This document shows positions 43,311-52,557 of a DNA stretch of 64,000 bases, in pieces; within the stretch, counting starts at the first letter, position 1; each line of letters begins with the position of its first letter. The DNA comes from an uncultured Maribacter sp. GTDB taxonomy: Bacteria > Bacteroidota > Bacteroidia > Flavobacteriales > Flavobacteriaceae. The notes under the pieces are model-generated. The model saw nothing but the letters and a program-made list of their open reading frames with translations. It made no database searches and had not been told where the DNA came from. The DNA lies in assembly GCA_947504045.1 (NCBI GenBank), contig CANNFY010000006.1, positions 1 through 64,000 of the forward strand. The letters run 5' to 3'. The translations under genes were made by a program, and so were the position numbers.

Positions 43311-44501
43311 ATGATACAATATACAGAAGCTCTTAATAAGGTTTTAGAGCATACTATAGATTTAGGAGAAGAAACGGTGACTTTAAAAAACAGTGTTGGT
43401 AGAGTGTTGGCCGAAACAATTTGTGCCGACCGAGATTTTCCGCCTTTTAACCGTTCTACTAAAGATGGTATTGCACTTAATTATAACGCTATTTTAGAAG
43501 GAAAAACGGAGTTAAAAATAGAAGGTATTTGTAGTGCAGGAATTCCGCAAAAAGAATTAAAAGAAGACTATAACTGTTTAGAGATTATGACAGGAGCTGT
43601 ATTACCTAAAAATGCAGATACCATTGTAATGTATGAACATGTTAGCATTACGGATGAAGTGGTTACCATAAATCAAATTCCAAAACAAGGAATAAACATC
43701 CATGTACAAGGAACAGATGAAAAAAAGGGAGCTGTTTTGTTATCTCCAGGAATAATAATTGACGCTGCTGAGGTTGGTATTTTGGCTACGGTCGGTAAAT
43801 CTATGGTAAAGGTTAAAAAACTTCCTAAAATAAGTGTTGTTTCTACAGGAAATGAACTTGTTCCTGTAGAAGAAAAGCCATTGCCACATCAAATTAGAAA
43901 ATCTAATGTTCTTTCTATAGATGCTGCTTTGTACAAAGAATATATTATTCCAAAACAGTTGCATTTAGCAGATAAAAAAGAAGAAATTAGAAAAAGTCTT
44001 TTCGAAGCACTTAAGAATAATGATGCTCTATTGTTAAGCGGAGGTGTTTCTAAAGGAAAATACGATTATATACCTGAGGTTATGCAAGAACTTGGTGTGG
44101 AAAAAGTTTTTCATAGAGTGGCACAAAAACCAGGAAAACCTTTTTGGTTTGGTGTACATAAAGAAACAAAAACGATTATATTTTCTTTTCCCGGAAATCC
44201 TGTTTCTACATTTGCTAACTACCATGTGTATTTTTTACCATGGCTAAAAAAGAGTTTAGGATTACCCCAAGAAGAATTAGAGTTGGTATTACAAGAAGAA
44301 ATAGAAGTAAAGCTACCGTTAACCAAATTTGTACAAGTAGCTACTTTTTTTAAAAAAGGGATGTTTTGTGGTAAGGTTATAGAGGGTAATGGTTCTGGAG
44401 ATTTAACAACACTTTCTAAAGCAAATGGTTTTATTTGTTTAGCCCCAAAAGAAAAAAAATATAAAGTAGGAGAGTTGGTTCCCTTTATTAAGGTAAAATA
44501 A
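43311..44501 (+). CDS. moeA: Molybdopterin molybdenumtransferase MoeA
   Basis: A 396-residue enzyme that inserts molybdate into adenylated molybdopterin. The N-terminal region has DFPPFNRSTKDGIAL (substrate loop). LEIMTGAVLP and VSTGNELVPV follow, then LLSGGVSKGKYDYIPE and FSFPGNPVSTF in the MoCF domain, and a C-terminal beta domain. A separate MogA/MoaB protein is absent from the window, so adenylation of molybdopterin must be done elsewhere. It is the last gene of the operon. Confidence 0.93.
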   Translation: MIQYTEALNKVLEHTIDLGEETVTLKNSVGRVLAETICADRDFPPFNRSTKDGIALNYNAILEGKTELKIEGICSAGIPQKELKEDYNCLEIMTGAVLPKNADTIVMYEHVSITDEVVTINQIPKQGINIHVQGTDEKKGAVLLSPGIIIDAAEVGILATVGKSMVKVKKLPKISVVSTGNELVPVEEKPLPHQIRKSNVLSIDAALYKEYIIPKQLHLADKKEEIRKSLFEALKNNDALLLSGGVSKGKYDYIPEVMQELGVEKVFHRVAQKPGKPFWFGVHKETKTIIFSFPGNPVSTFANYHVYFLPWLKKSLGLPQEELELVLQEEIEVKLPLTKFVQVATFFKKGMFCGKVIEGNGSGDLTTLSKANGFICLAPKEKKYKVGELVPFIKVK

Positions 44502-44679
44502 AGTGATTTCATATCTTTTTTGTAAGATTAAATACGTTCTTTTCTATTTTTTTAATGATTTATTTTAGCTCTTTGTAAGGAATACCCTAAATACTACTAC
44601 TATTGCAAAGAATTTTATATCTTGTTGCTATATATTATAAATAACAAGTTACCATTAACTATCATTGAACCCCCTAAAA

Positions 44680-45222
44680 ATGATAAAAAGCTACAGAAGA
44701 GAAGAGTGGAAAGAAATTAAATTTGACGATAAAATTTCTAAAAACGAGAAGTACAAAATTTCAAATTTTGGAAGAATTATTAATTGTAAAGGTGATACCG
44801 AAAAATTGGTTAAAGTTACCTACATTAATGGGTATCAAAACTTGCCCTTAAAACAAGAAGTAAATAAAAAATTAACTAGTAGGTATGTACATAAGTTAAT
44901 TGCAGAACACTTTCTTGAAAAAAATGATGGAGTTTACGTAATTCATTTAAATTACGACAAAAAAGACAACCGATTAGAAAACTTAAAGTGGGCTACAAAA
45001 GAGGAAAAAGAAAAGCATCAATTTAGTAACCCAGAATACAAAGAAGCTTCTAAAAGAAGAAGATATTCAAAACTTTCCGAAGCAAAAGTAAGGCTTATTA
45101 AAAAGAAAATTAATGATCCCAATAGACGCACTAGAATGAAAATGATAGCTAAACAATTTGGTATTTCAGAAATGCAATTATACAGAATTAAATCTGGTGA
45201 AAACTGGAGTTCTGTAGAGTAA
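44680..45222 (+). CDS. NUMOD4/HNH-type endonuclease-like protein
   Basis: A 180-residue protein of the intron-endonuclease-associated type. It starts with a NUMOD4 motif (EEWKEIKFDDKISKNEKYKI then NFGRI), then an HNH-like core (KLIAEHFLEKNDGVYVIHL followed by DNRLENLKWATKEE) and a C-terminal helix-turn-helix (MKMIAKQFGISEMQLYRI). The start at ATG 44680 is preferred to a TTG five codons upstream. Whether the HNH is active is unsure, since the usual D-G-N after the histidine is replaced by N-Y-D. Such stand-alone proteins are common in Flavobacteriaceae and may be regulators. It follows the Mo cofactor operon but is not part of it. Confidence 0.8.
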   Translation: MIKSYRREEWKEIKFDDKISKNEKYKISNFGRIINCKGDTEKLVKVTYINGYQNLPLKQEVNKKLTSRYVHKLIAEHFLEKNDGVYVIHLNYDKKDNRLENLKWATKEEKEKHQFSNPEYKEASKRRRYSKLSEAKVRLIKKKINDPNRRTRMKMIAKQFGISEMQLYRIKSGENWSSVE

Positions 45223-45234
45223 ATAAGATTGCAA

Positions 45235-46302
45235 TTACAACCTATTATTTTTATGATAACTAATTAAAAGGGATACAACTGCGTTGTAGCTTTGTATTCC
45301 TTTTGTTTGGTTGTTTGCCTTTAAAAAACTATTAAAAACACTTTTAAAAATTGGTTCTAAAGGGTTTTCGTGTGCTTTCCAGAAAACACTCATTTCTTTG
45401 TAATTATTTCTAACTCCAGTGTTTAATTGTTCTAGTAATTGTTTAACAAGCTCAGGGTCTTTTTTGTTAATATCATTTAAACAATACCCTAGAGCATATG
45501 CATAAGCAGAATATTTAAAATAAATATCGGAGTTGCGGACAGTTACCAAATACCCAATAAAATTAGTTTCGTTTTCAGCTGAGTAACCAATTTGGTGACC
45601 AATTTCATGCGCAGCAACTACAGGAAATCTAAAATTAGGTAATCTGCCATTTACTTGTGCCTCATTAGTAAAAGGATTTAAATACCCACCATAACCCATA
45701 TAGGAAAGTCCTGTGCTAAAAAGAGATGTTTTTATACTAGGTTTTTGGTAAGATAAAAAGGGGTGTTTTTTTTGAAGTTTTTCATAACCTTTTAAAGTTT
45801 TAGAAAATATATCATTTTTAGTATATGGTATAACTACAGCTAAAGAAGTGTCTTTCGTTATTTCTAATTGTGTGGCGTTTGTTTTCTGTATCAGTTTTTT
45901 AGTAAATAAAAGAAGTTCTTCTTGAGAGTATTCTTCCTTTAATTTAAATTTATCTGAAATGGGTTCTCTGTAATAATTAAATCCCCATAAAATATGAAAA
46001 GTAAAGTATGCTATAGAAAGTACCATAATACAGTTTGTAAAAAATACTTTTAAATTATTTTTAATATACTTTGCATTAATAAACAGGTATCCTAACCCTA
46101 AAATTATAAGAGAAAAATAAACTATATCTCCAATAGAAAAGGAAACCCATCCAAAAAGACTCCTGAAAAAAGTAGAAATAATAGGGTATATGCCATTGCT
46201 GTAATATTTTTCTATGAACTCTGGGTAGCTGCCTAGCCATTTCACAATTATAATTTGTGGTATTAAGGATATAGCAATACTTCTGTTTAAAGTTAGTTTC
46301 AA
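45235..46302 (-). CDS. DUF3810 family membrane protein with zincin motif
   Basis: A 355-residue protein with about three membrane helices in the first 110 residues and a soluble C-terminal domain. This domain contains PVVAAHEIGHQIGY, a gluzincin-type HExxH motif, followed by ENETNFIGYL, where a glutamate would be the third zinc ligand. It fits DUF3810, whose substrate is unknown. It starts with TTG, with no ATG giving the same N-terminal membrane helix. The stop codon converges with the NUMOD4 gene, 12 bases apart. Confidence 0.85.
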   Translation of the reverse strand: MKLTLNRSIAISLIPQIIIVKWLGSYPEFIEKYYSNGIYPIISTFFRSLFGWVSFSIGDIVYFSLIILGLGYLFINAKYIKNNLKVFFTNCIMVLSIAYFTFHILWGFNYYREPISDKFKLKEEYSQEELLLFTKKLIQKTNATQLEITKDTSLAVVIPYTKNDIFSKTLKGYEKLQKKHPFLSYQKPSIKTSLFSTGLSYMGYGGYLNPFTNEAQVNGRLPNFRFPVVAAHEIGHQIGYSAENETNFIGYLVTVRNSDIYFKYSAYAYALGYCLNDINKKDPELVKQLLEQLNTGVRNNYKEMSVFWKAHENPLEPIFKSVFNSFLKANNQTKGIQSYNAVVSLLISYHKNNRL

Positions 46303-46386
46303 ATTTAATTTTTGAGGTTAAAAAAGATAAATTCTTAATTCTCTTCAAAATTAGCCAATTTGCACGTAAGGTTTTGTATCAATGCT

Positions 46387-46394
46387 TATTTTTG
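46387..46394 (+). promoter_or_regulatory. -7 promoter element of pepD
   Basis: TATTTTTG is an exact -7 match 18 bases before the ATG. The -33 candidate is weak. Confidence 0.5.
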
Positions 46395-46412
46395 ATTGAC
46401 TAAAATAAAAAA

Positions 46413-47873
46413 ATGAATAAAGAAATAAGAGAGTTAGAGCCTGTTGCAATCTGGAAAAATTTTGCCGATTTAAATGAGGTTCCAAGACCTTCAAAAAAAG
46501 AAAAACGAGTTATAGAGTTTATGCTTGCTTTTGGTACTTCTTTAGGGTTAGAGACTTTTAAAGATGAGGTGGGTAATGTTATTATTAGAAAACCAGCTTC
46601 TTTAGGTATGGAAACAAAGAAAATGGTGACTTTACAATCCCATTTAGATATGGTGCATCAAAAAAATAATAATACAGTTTTTAATTTTGAGACACAAGGT
46701 ATTCAAATGTTTGTTGATGGCGATTGGGTAAAGGCAAAAGGAACAACTCTTGGCGCAGATAATGGTTTAGGAGTAGCAACAATTATGGCGTTATTAGAAA
46801 GTAAAGATATTGTACACCCACCTTTAGAGGCTTTATTTACTATTGATGAGGAAACTGGTATGACCGGTGCAATGGGACTTAAAGCAGGAGTTTTAAAAGG
46901 AGAGATTTTATTGAATTTAGATACCGAAGAAGATGACGAGATTGGTATAGGTTGTGCAGGAGGTGTAGATGTTACTGCCAAGCGTTTTTATGCAGAAAAA
47001 TCTATTCCTAGAGGTGTGGTACCTTTTAAAATTGTTGTAAACGGACTTAAAGGAGGGCATAGTGGCATGGATATTCATAAAGGTTTAGGTAATGCTAACA
47101 AGATTATGAATAGGATATTATACACTTGTAACGAACGTTTAAACTTAAGAATTTCAGAAATAAACGGAGGTAGTTTAAGAAATGCTATTCCTAGAGAAAG
47201 TGTGGTAATACTTGTTGTAGATAAAGCACATGTAGATAAATTTAATAAAGAAATTAAAGATATAACTGCCACTATAAAAGAAGAGTTAAAGTTTATAGAA
47301 CCTAATTTTAATGTAGAAGTTCTTTCGGTTAAAAAACCTAAAAAAGTTATGGGTTTACGCCCACAAGAAAAATTATTTAAAGCTATTTATGCTGCACATA
47401 ATGGTGTTTATAGTATGAGTGCAGCTATGCCAGGTTTGGTAGAAACATCAAACAATATAGCTAAAGTAAAAGTTAAAAATGGAGAAATAGTAATAGAGTG
47501 TTTAACGCGTTCTTCTGTAAACTCTTCAAAACAAGATGTAACAAATGCATTAAAAGCAACTTTTGAAATGACAGGAATGGATGTTTCTTTATCAGGAGAT
47601 TACCCTGGTTGGAATCCAAACCCAGATTCTGCGATATTAAAAATATTGGAGAAAAAATATGAAACTATTTTTAATGAAAAGCCCAATGTGGCTGCTTGTC
47701 ATGCAGGTTTAGAATGTGGAATTTTAGGGCAAAATTATCCAAAAATTGATATGATAAGTTTTGGTCCAACTATTAAAGGGGCACATTCTCCAGATGAAAG
47801 AGCAAGTATTTCTTCGGTAAAAAAATACTGGAAATTTGTTTTAGAAATTTTAAAAGATAGTCCTGATAAATAA
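46413..47873 (+). CDS. pepD: Aminoacyl-histidine dipeptidase
   Basis: A 486-residue M20-family metallopeptidase that splits dipeptides such as Xaa-His. Metal ligands are seen in LQSHLDMVHQ (H and D), TLGADNGLGVA (bridging D), and the acidic pair in FTIDEETGMTGA. A lid domain (about 200-390) separates the catalytic halves. ACHAGLECGI holds the catalytic or metal-binding E in the second half. It is divergent from DUF3810 and ends at a long terminator shared with the peptidyl-prolyl isomerase gene. Confidence 0.92.
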   Translation: MNKEIRELEPVAIWKNFADLNEVPRPSKKEKRVIEFMLAFGTSLGLETFKDEVGNVIIRKPASLGMETKKMVTLQSHLDMVHQKNNNTVFNFETQGIQMFVDGDWVKAKGTTLGADNGLGVATIMALLESKDIVHPPLEALFTIDEETGMTGAMGLKAGVLKGEILLNLDTEEDDEIGIGCAGGVDVTAKRFYAEKSIPRGVVPFKIVVNGLKGGHSGMDIHKGLGNANKIMNRILYTCNERLNLRISEINGGSLRNAIPRESVVILVVDKAHVDKFNKEIKDITATIKEELKFIEPNFNVEVLSVKKPKKVMGLRPQEKLFKAIYAAHNGVYSMSAAMPGLVETSNNIAKVKVKNGEIVIECLTRSSVNSSKQDVTNALKATFEMTGMDVSLSGDYPGWNPNPDSAILKILEKKYETIFNEKPNVAACHAGLECGILGQNYPKIDMISFGPTIKGAHSPDERASISSVKKYWKFVLEILKDSPDK

Positions 47874-47933
47874 TTTCAATCTATAAAAAAAAAGGCTTGC
47901 AACATGCAAGCCTTTTTTTTATAGATTGAAATT
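47872..47933. terminator. Long bidirectional terminator between pepD and the isomerase gene
   Basis: An inverted repeat of about 30 bp spans 47872-47933, with one bulged base. The core is GGCTTGC/GCAAGCC with a 5-base loop, flanked by 9 A and 8 T. Outer arms AATTTCAATCTAT and ATAGATTGAAATT extend the stem. It overlaps the pepD stop codon and lies 8 bases from the convergent stop. Confidence 0.92.
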
Positions 47934-47941
47934 GGTTGGTG

Positions 47942-49048
47942 TTATTCTGCCAAACCAGTTATTTCTAAATCAAAAACTAAATCTGCATTAGGAGGAATAA
48001 CATTTCCTGCGCCATTTGCACCATAGCCTAAATGAGGTGGTATAAAAACACGAATTTTATCACCAACCTTCATACTTAACAGCCCCTCTTTAAAACCAGC
48101 AATTAAACCAGCGTCTGGGCTATAGTCCATAGGAATTGCTTCGTAACCACGTCCTTTTTTTCTACGCTCGTCGTATTTACCAAACTTTTTAGCAACTTCT
48201 TCATAGTTACTATCAAATAAACTTCCTGTAGCTAAATAACCGGCATAAAATACTTTTACTTTTTGTCCAATTTTTGGTTTGTCTCCAGAACCTTCTTTTA
48301 AAGAATAAATTTGTAGTCCGCTAGGAAGTTCTGTAGCTTTATCTTTCATACTTTGTAACTCTGTAGAAAATTCTTTTTTCATTTTTTCAAAAGCAGCAAT
48401 TTTTTCCTCTTCTTCTTTAAAATAAGAACTCATTACTTCAACAGCATCAAACTTTTTTGCTAGTTTTCCGTTTCTAATAATGCTAACAGTATTCATTACA
48501 ATACTATCAAGAGGTCTTTCCGATTTTGTTTCAACAACAGCTATAGAATCCACTACATCTAATCCTTCTACAACTTCACCAAAAACAGTATGTCTTCCGT
48601 TTAAAAAAGGAGTTTCTTTATGTGTTATAAAAAACTGACTACCATTTGTAGTGGGGCCAGAGTTTGCCATAGATAGGATACCTTTTTTATTGTGGGTTAA
48701 CGAATCGTTAAACTCATCTTTAAATTTATAACCAGGATTACCGCTTCCAGTTCCGGTTGGGTCTCCACCTTGTATCATAAAATCTTTAATTACTCTGTGG
48801 AAGATAATTCCATCGTAATACTTTTTGCCTTTAAACTCTTCGCTAACAAAAGGATTAGTACCTTCTGCTAAAGAAACAAAGTTCGCAACTGTAACAGGAG
48901 CTTTTTCTTCTTCTAGTTTAATAATAATTTCTCCTTTTGTTGTTTCAATGGCAGCAAAAAGCCCATCACCTAAATCGGCATGTTTGCTAGACTTGCAATT
49001 AATAAGTAATAGAGTGGTAATAGCAAGTAGGTAAACTTTTTTAATCAT
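47942..49048 (-). CDS. Lipoprotein with fused cyclophilin and FKBP peptidyl-prolyl isomerase domains
   Basis: A 368-residue lipoprotein (lipobox cysteine in LLLINCKSS at residue 18). Residues about 30-195 form a cyclophilin: [27 protein letters not shown] and [10 protein letters not shown] are intact. A helical linker (about 200-250) leads to an FKBP domain (about 255-368) with [18 protein letters not shown] and IPPHLGYG. Each unit is complete. The cyclophilin-FKBP combination is known in Bacteroidota and it is likely a periplasmic or outer-membrane folding factor. gldI lies directly upstream on the same strand. Confidence 0.92.
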   Translation of the reverse strand: MIKKVYLLAITTLLLINCKSSKHADLGDGLFAAIETTKGEIIIKLEEEKAPVTVANFVSLAEGTNPFVSEEFKGKKYYDGIIFHRVIKDFMIQGGDPTGTGSGNPGYKFKDEFNDSLTHNKKGILSMANSGPTTNGSQFFITHKETPFLNGRHTVFGEVVEGLDVVDSIAVVETKSERPLDSIVMNTVSIIRNGKLAKKFDAVEVMSSYFKEEEEKIAAFEKMKKEFSTELQSMKDKATELPSGLQIYSLKEGSGDKPKIGQKVKVFYAGYLATGSLFDSNYEEVAKKFGKYDERRKKGRGYEAIPMDYSPDAGLIAGFKEGLLSMKVGDKIRVFIPPHLGYGANGAGNVIPPNADLVFDLEITGLAE

Positions 49049-49065
49049 GATTTTTATTTAAAAAT

Positions 49066-49605
49066 TTAATTTATTTCTTTTTTAATTTCTAAGATAGAAA
49101 GAACAACCTTTAAAGGCACATTAACTCCAATTTTTTTAGTATCTCCATGGTACCCATAACCAAGAGAAGATGGATATAAGAAAGTTGCTGTTTCGTTTTC
49201 TTTTAAAAGTTTTACACTATGTCTTAACCCAGGAAAAAGTTCTTGTAAATCTACCTTGTATTTAAGAGTATCAATTTCTTTATACGAATAAATGGTATCA
49301 TTTTTAGTGCTAAGAACGGTATAAGTAAGTGTAACTAAGTCGTTTGGCTGGCAAGTATAATTACTTTCTTTGTTTTGTTTGTTGTAATAATACCATGAGC
49401 CTACAGCACTATGCGTGTATGTATGTATAGTATCTTCTTTAATTATTTGTTGAAATAGTTTTTCTTCTTCTGCTAAAAGTTTTTTGTTTCTTAAAACAGA
49501 TTCTTTAATAACATTACCAGAGCTTTTTTTAACAGCTCTTCTGGGTTCTGGCCCTTTGCAACTAATAATTATTAGTAAAAAGAGAATTAGTACAGTGTTT
49601 TTCAT
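49066..49605 (-). CDS. gldI: Gliding motility-associated FKBP-type isomerase GldI
   Basis: A 179-residue lipoprotein with FKBP fold. The lipobox cysteine is in IIISCKGPEPRR (residue 16). After a helical N-terminal part (RNKKLLAEEEKLFQQIIKED), the isomerase domain has YKVDLQELFPGLRHSVKLL and LYPSSLGYGYHGD. This matches GldI, needed for gliding in F. johnsoniae by assisting folding of exported motility proteins. Its start overlaps the nrnA stop by 4 bases, so the two are co-translated. Confidence 0.88.
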   Translation of the reverse strand: MKNTVLILFLLIIISCKGPEPRRAVKKSSGNVIKESVLRNKKLLAEEEKLFQQIIKEDTIHTYTHSAVGSWYYYNKQNKESNYTCQPNDLVTLTYTVLSTKNDTIYSYKEIDTLKYKVDLQELFPGLRHSVKLLKENETATFLYPSSLGYGYHGDTKKIGVNVPLKVVLSILEIKKEIN

Positions 49606-50618
49606 GCGGTTAGTTCCTCTTTGTAGTTTTCTAATAAATTTACAAAATAGCGTATGGTTTCCTCAATAGAATCGTCACTTTTTCCTCCAGCAGCATTATT
49701 ATGTCCGCCACCATTAAAATGTTTTCTAGAAAATTCATTAACAGAAAAGTCCCCTATAGAGCGGAGAGAAATTTTTAAAATACCTTCTTCTTTATTTTCT
49801 ATAAAAATAACAGCAAATCTTATTCCTTCTAATGATAGGCCGTAGTTTACAAAACCTTCAGTGTCTCCTTTTTGGTAATTATAAGAATCTAATTCCTCTT
49901 GGCTTAATGTAATATATACGGTGTTATACTCTCTTAAAACCACCATGTTTTTTAGTGCACAGCCTAATAAATGTAATCTGCTAGGTGTATTTGCATTATA
50001 TATATTATGATGAATTTCTGCATTTTTAGCCCCTTTTTTAATTAAATCTGCAATTACTTCATGCGTTCTGCTGGTAGTAGATGCAAATTTAAAAGAGCCA
50101 GTATCTGTCATTATTCCTGTATACAAACAATTAGCAATTTTTGAGTTAATCTTACTGGTGTCTCCTAAGTACTCTATTAGGTTGTAAACCATTTCGCAGG
50201 TAGAACTCATGCTTACATCAGAATACATAATACTAGCATAGTCTGCAGGTTCTTGATGGTGGTCTACCATTACAAAAGTTGCATTTGCTTGTTCTAAAAA
50301 AGGTTGCATTTGACCTATTCTTCCTAGATGATTAAAGTCTAATGTAAATATTACAGAAGCTTCCTTTATACGATCTTTAGATTGGTAATTTTCCTTTTCA
50401 AAATTAAGAATGTTTTCATTACCAGGAATCCATTTTAAAAATTTAGGATAATCATTTGGAGAAATAATAGTTGCTTTATGTCCTTCGTTTTGTAGATAGT
50501 GGCATAATCCTAAGGTAGAGCCAATAGCATCTCCGTCTGGATTTTTATGCGGTACTATTACTATTTTTTGAGGTGTTGAAAGCAACGCTTTAAGCGCATT
50601 TAGGTCCTTTAAATTCAT
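49602..50618 (-). CDS. nrnA: NrnA-type bifunctional oligoribonuclease/PAP phosphatase
   Basis: A DHH-family phosphoesterase of 338 residues that degrades short RNA oligonucleotides and may dephosphorylate pAp. Metal motifs are visible: IVPHKNPDGDAIGST, FTLDFNHLGR, MVDHHQEP, and the C-terminal DHHA1 domain with FNGGGHNNAAGG. It overlaps gldI by 4 bases. The gene pair nrnA-gldI is common in Flavobacteriaceae, and the link seems to be transcriptional only. Confidence 0.9.
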   Translation of the reverse strand: MNLKDLNALKALLSTPQKIVIVPHKNPDGDAIGSTLGLCHYLQNEGHKATIISPNDYPKFLKWIPGNENILNFEKENYQSKDRIKEASVIFTLDFNHLGRIGQMQPFLEQANATFVMVDHHQEPADYASIMYSDVSMSSTCEMVYNLIEYLGDTSKINSKIANCLYTGIMTDTGSFKFASTTSRTHEVIADLIKKGAKNAEIHHNIYNANTPSRLHLLGCALKNMVVLREYNTVYITLSQEELDSYNYQKGDTEGFVNYGLSLEGIRFAVIFIENKEEGILKISLRSIGDFSVNEFSRKHFNGGGHNNAAGGKSDDSIEETIRYFVNLLENYKEELTA

Positions 50619-50695
50619 GCTTGCGAATATACAATTTTATAACATAAAGGTAAATTAGAAATTACTAATTTTACTGTAGACTAATTAGAATAAAA

Positions 50696-51736
50696 ATGAA
50701 TAAAATAGTAGGTTTATTTACGTTGCTATTGCTTATGTTTTCGTGTAAGCCTATGCAAAATAAAAATAAAGAAAAACAATTTGCAGAAGAAGTTAATTCG
50801 GATTTTACTATTGCTTTTGGATCTTGTAATAAAACAAAAAAAAACAATGTTCTATGGGATGATGTTTTAGCTGTAAAACCTGATTTATGGGCTTGGGGCG
50901 GTGATATTATTTATGCTGATACAGAAAATATGGATACGCTTCATAAAATGTATGCGGCTCAAAAAAATCTGCCTAGTTATGCTGAAATTGTAGATAGTAT
51001 TCCAATTATAGGTACATGGGATGATCATGATTACGGACTTAATGACGGAGGTAAGGAATTTAGTGCTAAAAAGGGGAGTCAGCAAGAATTTTTAGATTTT
51101 ATGGATGTTCCTAAAGATAGCCCACGAAGAAAACAAGAAGGAGTTTATACATTACATTCTTATAATACTCCTAAAGGTAAGGTTAATGTGATAGTTTTAG
51201 ATACAAGGTATTTTAGAACGGCATTAACGGAAGATTTGGAAATTTCAAAAAGAAATAAGCCAAACGTTTATGGTGAGGGTACAATTCTTGGAAAAGAACA
51301 ATGGCTGTGGTTTAAAGATGTTTTAACTAAATCTGATGCAGATTTTAATGTAATTCTTAGTAGTGTACAAGTGCTTTCTAATAAGCATGGTTTTGAATGT
51401 TGGGGAAATTTTCCTCATGAAGTAGATAAGTTAAAAAATGTAATAGTAAGTTCTAAAGCTAAAGGCGTAATCTTACTTTCTGGAGACAGGCATATATCTG
51501 AGTTTTCAAAAACGGAAGTAAAAGGTTTAGACTATCCGTTGTTAGATTTTACCAGTAGTGGATTAACACATGCCTATAAAGATTTTTCTGGGGAAGAGAA
51601 TCCTTTTAGAGTAGGAGAGGTTGTTTTTACGGAAAGTTTTGGCGTGTTAAAATTTGACTTTGAAAAGAAAAAAGTAGTTTTTCAGATAGTAGGAAATAAT
51701 GCAGAGGTGTTAGAAAAAACAGAACAATGGTACTAA
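50696..51736 (+). CDS. PhoD-like alkaline phosphatase lipoprotein
   Basis: A 346-residue lipoprotein of the PhoD metallophosphoesterase group, with the signal peptide ending LLMFSCKPM (lipobox C17). Metal-binding residues appear in FGSCNK at the start of the mature domain, [18 protein letters not shown] and [11 protein letters not shown]. Members hydrolyse phosphate mono- or diesters outside the cytoplasm and help obtain phosphate. No PhoB box or other phosphate gene is visible, so its regulation is unknown. Confidence 0.88.
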   Translation: MNKIVGLFTLLLLMFSCKPMQNKNKEKQFAEEVNSDFTIAFGSCNKTKKNNVLWDDVLAVKPDLWAWGGDIIYADTENMDTLHKMYAAQKNLPSYAEIVDSIPIIGTWDDHDYGLNDGGKEFSAKKGSQQEFLDFMDVPKDSPRRKQEGVYTLHSYNTPKGKVNVIVLDTRYFRTALTEDLEISKRNKPNVYGEGTILGKEQWLWFKDVLTKSDADFNVILSSVQVLSNKHGFECWGNFPHEVDKLKNVIVSSKAKGVILLSGDRHISEFSKTEVKGLDYPLLDFTSSGLTHAYKDFSGEENPFRVGEVVFTESFGVLKFDFEKKKVVFQIVGNNAEVLEKTEQWY

Positions 51737-51739
51737 TAC

Positions 51740-51769
51740 TTGTTCATTACATGGAAAAACGTATTTTTG
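51740..51769 (+). promoter_or_regulatory. Promoter of ndk
   Basis: TTG at 51740-51742 and TATTTTTG at 51762-51769 are separated by 19 bases and match both Bacteroidota promoter elements. The ndk ATG is 16 bases downstream. Confidence 0.72.
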
Positions 51770-51785
51770 CCAAAAATTGAAAGAC

Positions 51786-52205
51786 ATGACAACAAATAGA
51801 ACTTTTACAATGATTAAGCCAGATGCTGTTGAAAATGGGCATATTGGTGGTATTTTAGATAAAATTACAGCTGCAGGTTTTAAGATTGTAGCAATGAAAT
51901 ATACCCAACTAAGTAAAAGAGATGCGGAAGCATTTTATGCAATACATAGTGAGCGTCCGTTTTTTGCAGATTTAGTTACATTTATGACAAGAGGACCTAT
52001 TGTTTCTGCAATATTAGAAAAAGAAAATGCTGTTGAAGATTTTAGAGCATTAATAGGAGCTACTAATCCTGCAGAAGCTGCAGAAGGAACAATACGTAAA
52101 ATGTTTGCAACGGATATTGCAGAAAATGCAGTTCATGGTTCAGATAGTGATGAAAATGCAGCTATAGAAGGTAGTTTCCATTTTTCAGGAAGAGAAATAT
52201 ATTAA
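51786..52205 (+). CDS. ndk: Nucleoside diphosphate kinase
   Basis: A 139-residue enzyme that passes phosphate from ATP to nucleoside diphosphates through a phosphohistidine. It shows FTMIKPDAV at the start, and the active histidine in [11 protein letters not shown] near residue 115. Size is normal. The start is the ATG at 51786, since a TTG three codons upstream overlaps the promoter region. A terminator follows. Confidence 0.95.
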   Translation: MTTNRTFTMIKPDAVENGHIGGILDKITAAGFKIVAMKYTQLSKRDAEAFYAIHSERPFFADLVTFMTRGPIVSAILEKENAVEDFRALIGATNPAEAAEGTIRKMFATDIAENAVHGSDSDENAAIEGSFHFSGREIY

Positions 52206-52228
52206 AATATATAATTATAAATTTATTT

Positions 52229-52258
52229 AAAGCTGCTTATTAATTTAAGCAGCTTTTT
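52229..52258. terminator. Bidirectional terminator after ndk and dciA
   Basis: A perfect 11-bp stem, AAAGCTGCTTA (52229-52239) with TAAGCAGCTTT (52246-52256), has a 6-nt loop and then T residues. It serves convergent ndk and the dciA operon. Confidence 0.88.
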
Positions 52259-52260
52259 TG

Positions 52261-52557
52261 TTACCTTAAAACTAGTTTTTTAATAATCTCTTTACCTAAC
52301 TCTTCGTTAAGCATGGTAATAATTTTAGATTTCCCTTGGCTTAATTCATTTCGTAATACCGAGGAGGATAGCGAAATAAATAAAGTTTCGTTTCGTAATT
52401 CTACAGCGGTAGTGTAATTATTTACACCGTTGCCCATTAAATTACTCCAAGCCTCTCTAACATTAACTTTGTTCATGCCACCTTGTAATTTATTTTCTTT
52501 AATAAATTCTTGTAAGGCTTCATTTAATGGTTGGTTTCCAAACTTGCGTTTTGCCAT
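52261..52557 (-). CDS. DUF721/DciA family protein
   Basis: A 98-residue protein of the DUF721 family. QPLNEALQEFIKENKL and NVREAWSNLMG followed by TLFISLSSSVLRNELSQGK are characteristic. DciA proteins with this domain load the replicative helicase DnaB in bacteria that lack DnaC or DnaI. Position in the recF operon supports a replication or repair role. It overlaps the upstream lipoprotein gene by one base, and the operon ends at the terminator just after it. Confidence 0.88.
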   Translation of the reverse strand: MAKRKFGNQPLNEALQEFIKENKLQGGMNKVNVREAWSNLMGNGVNNYTTAVELRNETLFISLSSSVLRNELSQGKSKIITMLNEELGKEIIKKLVLR

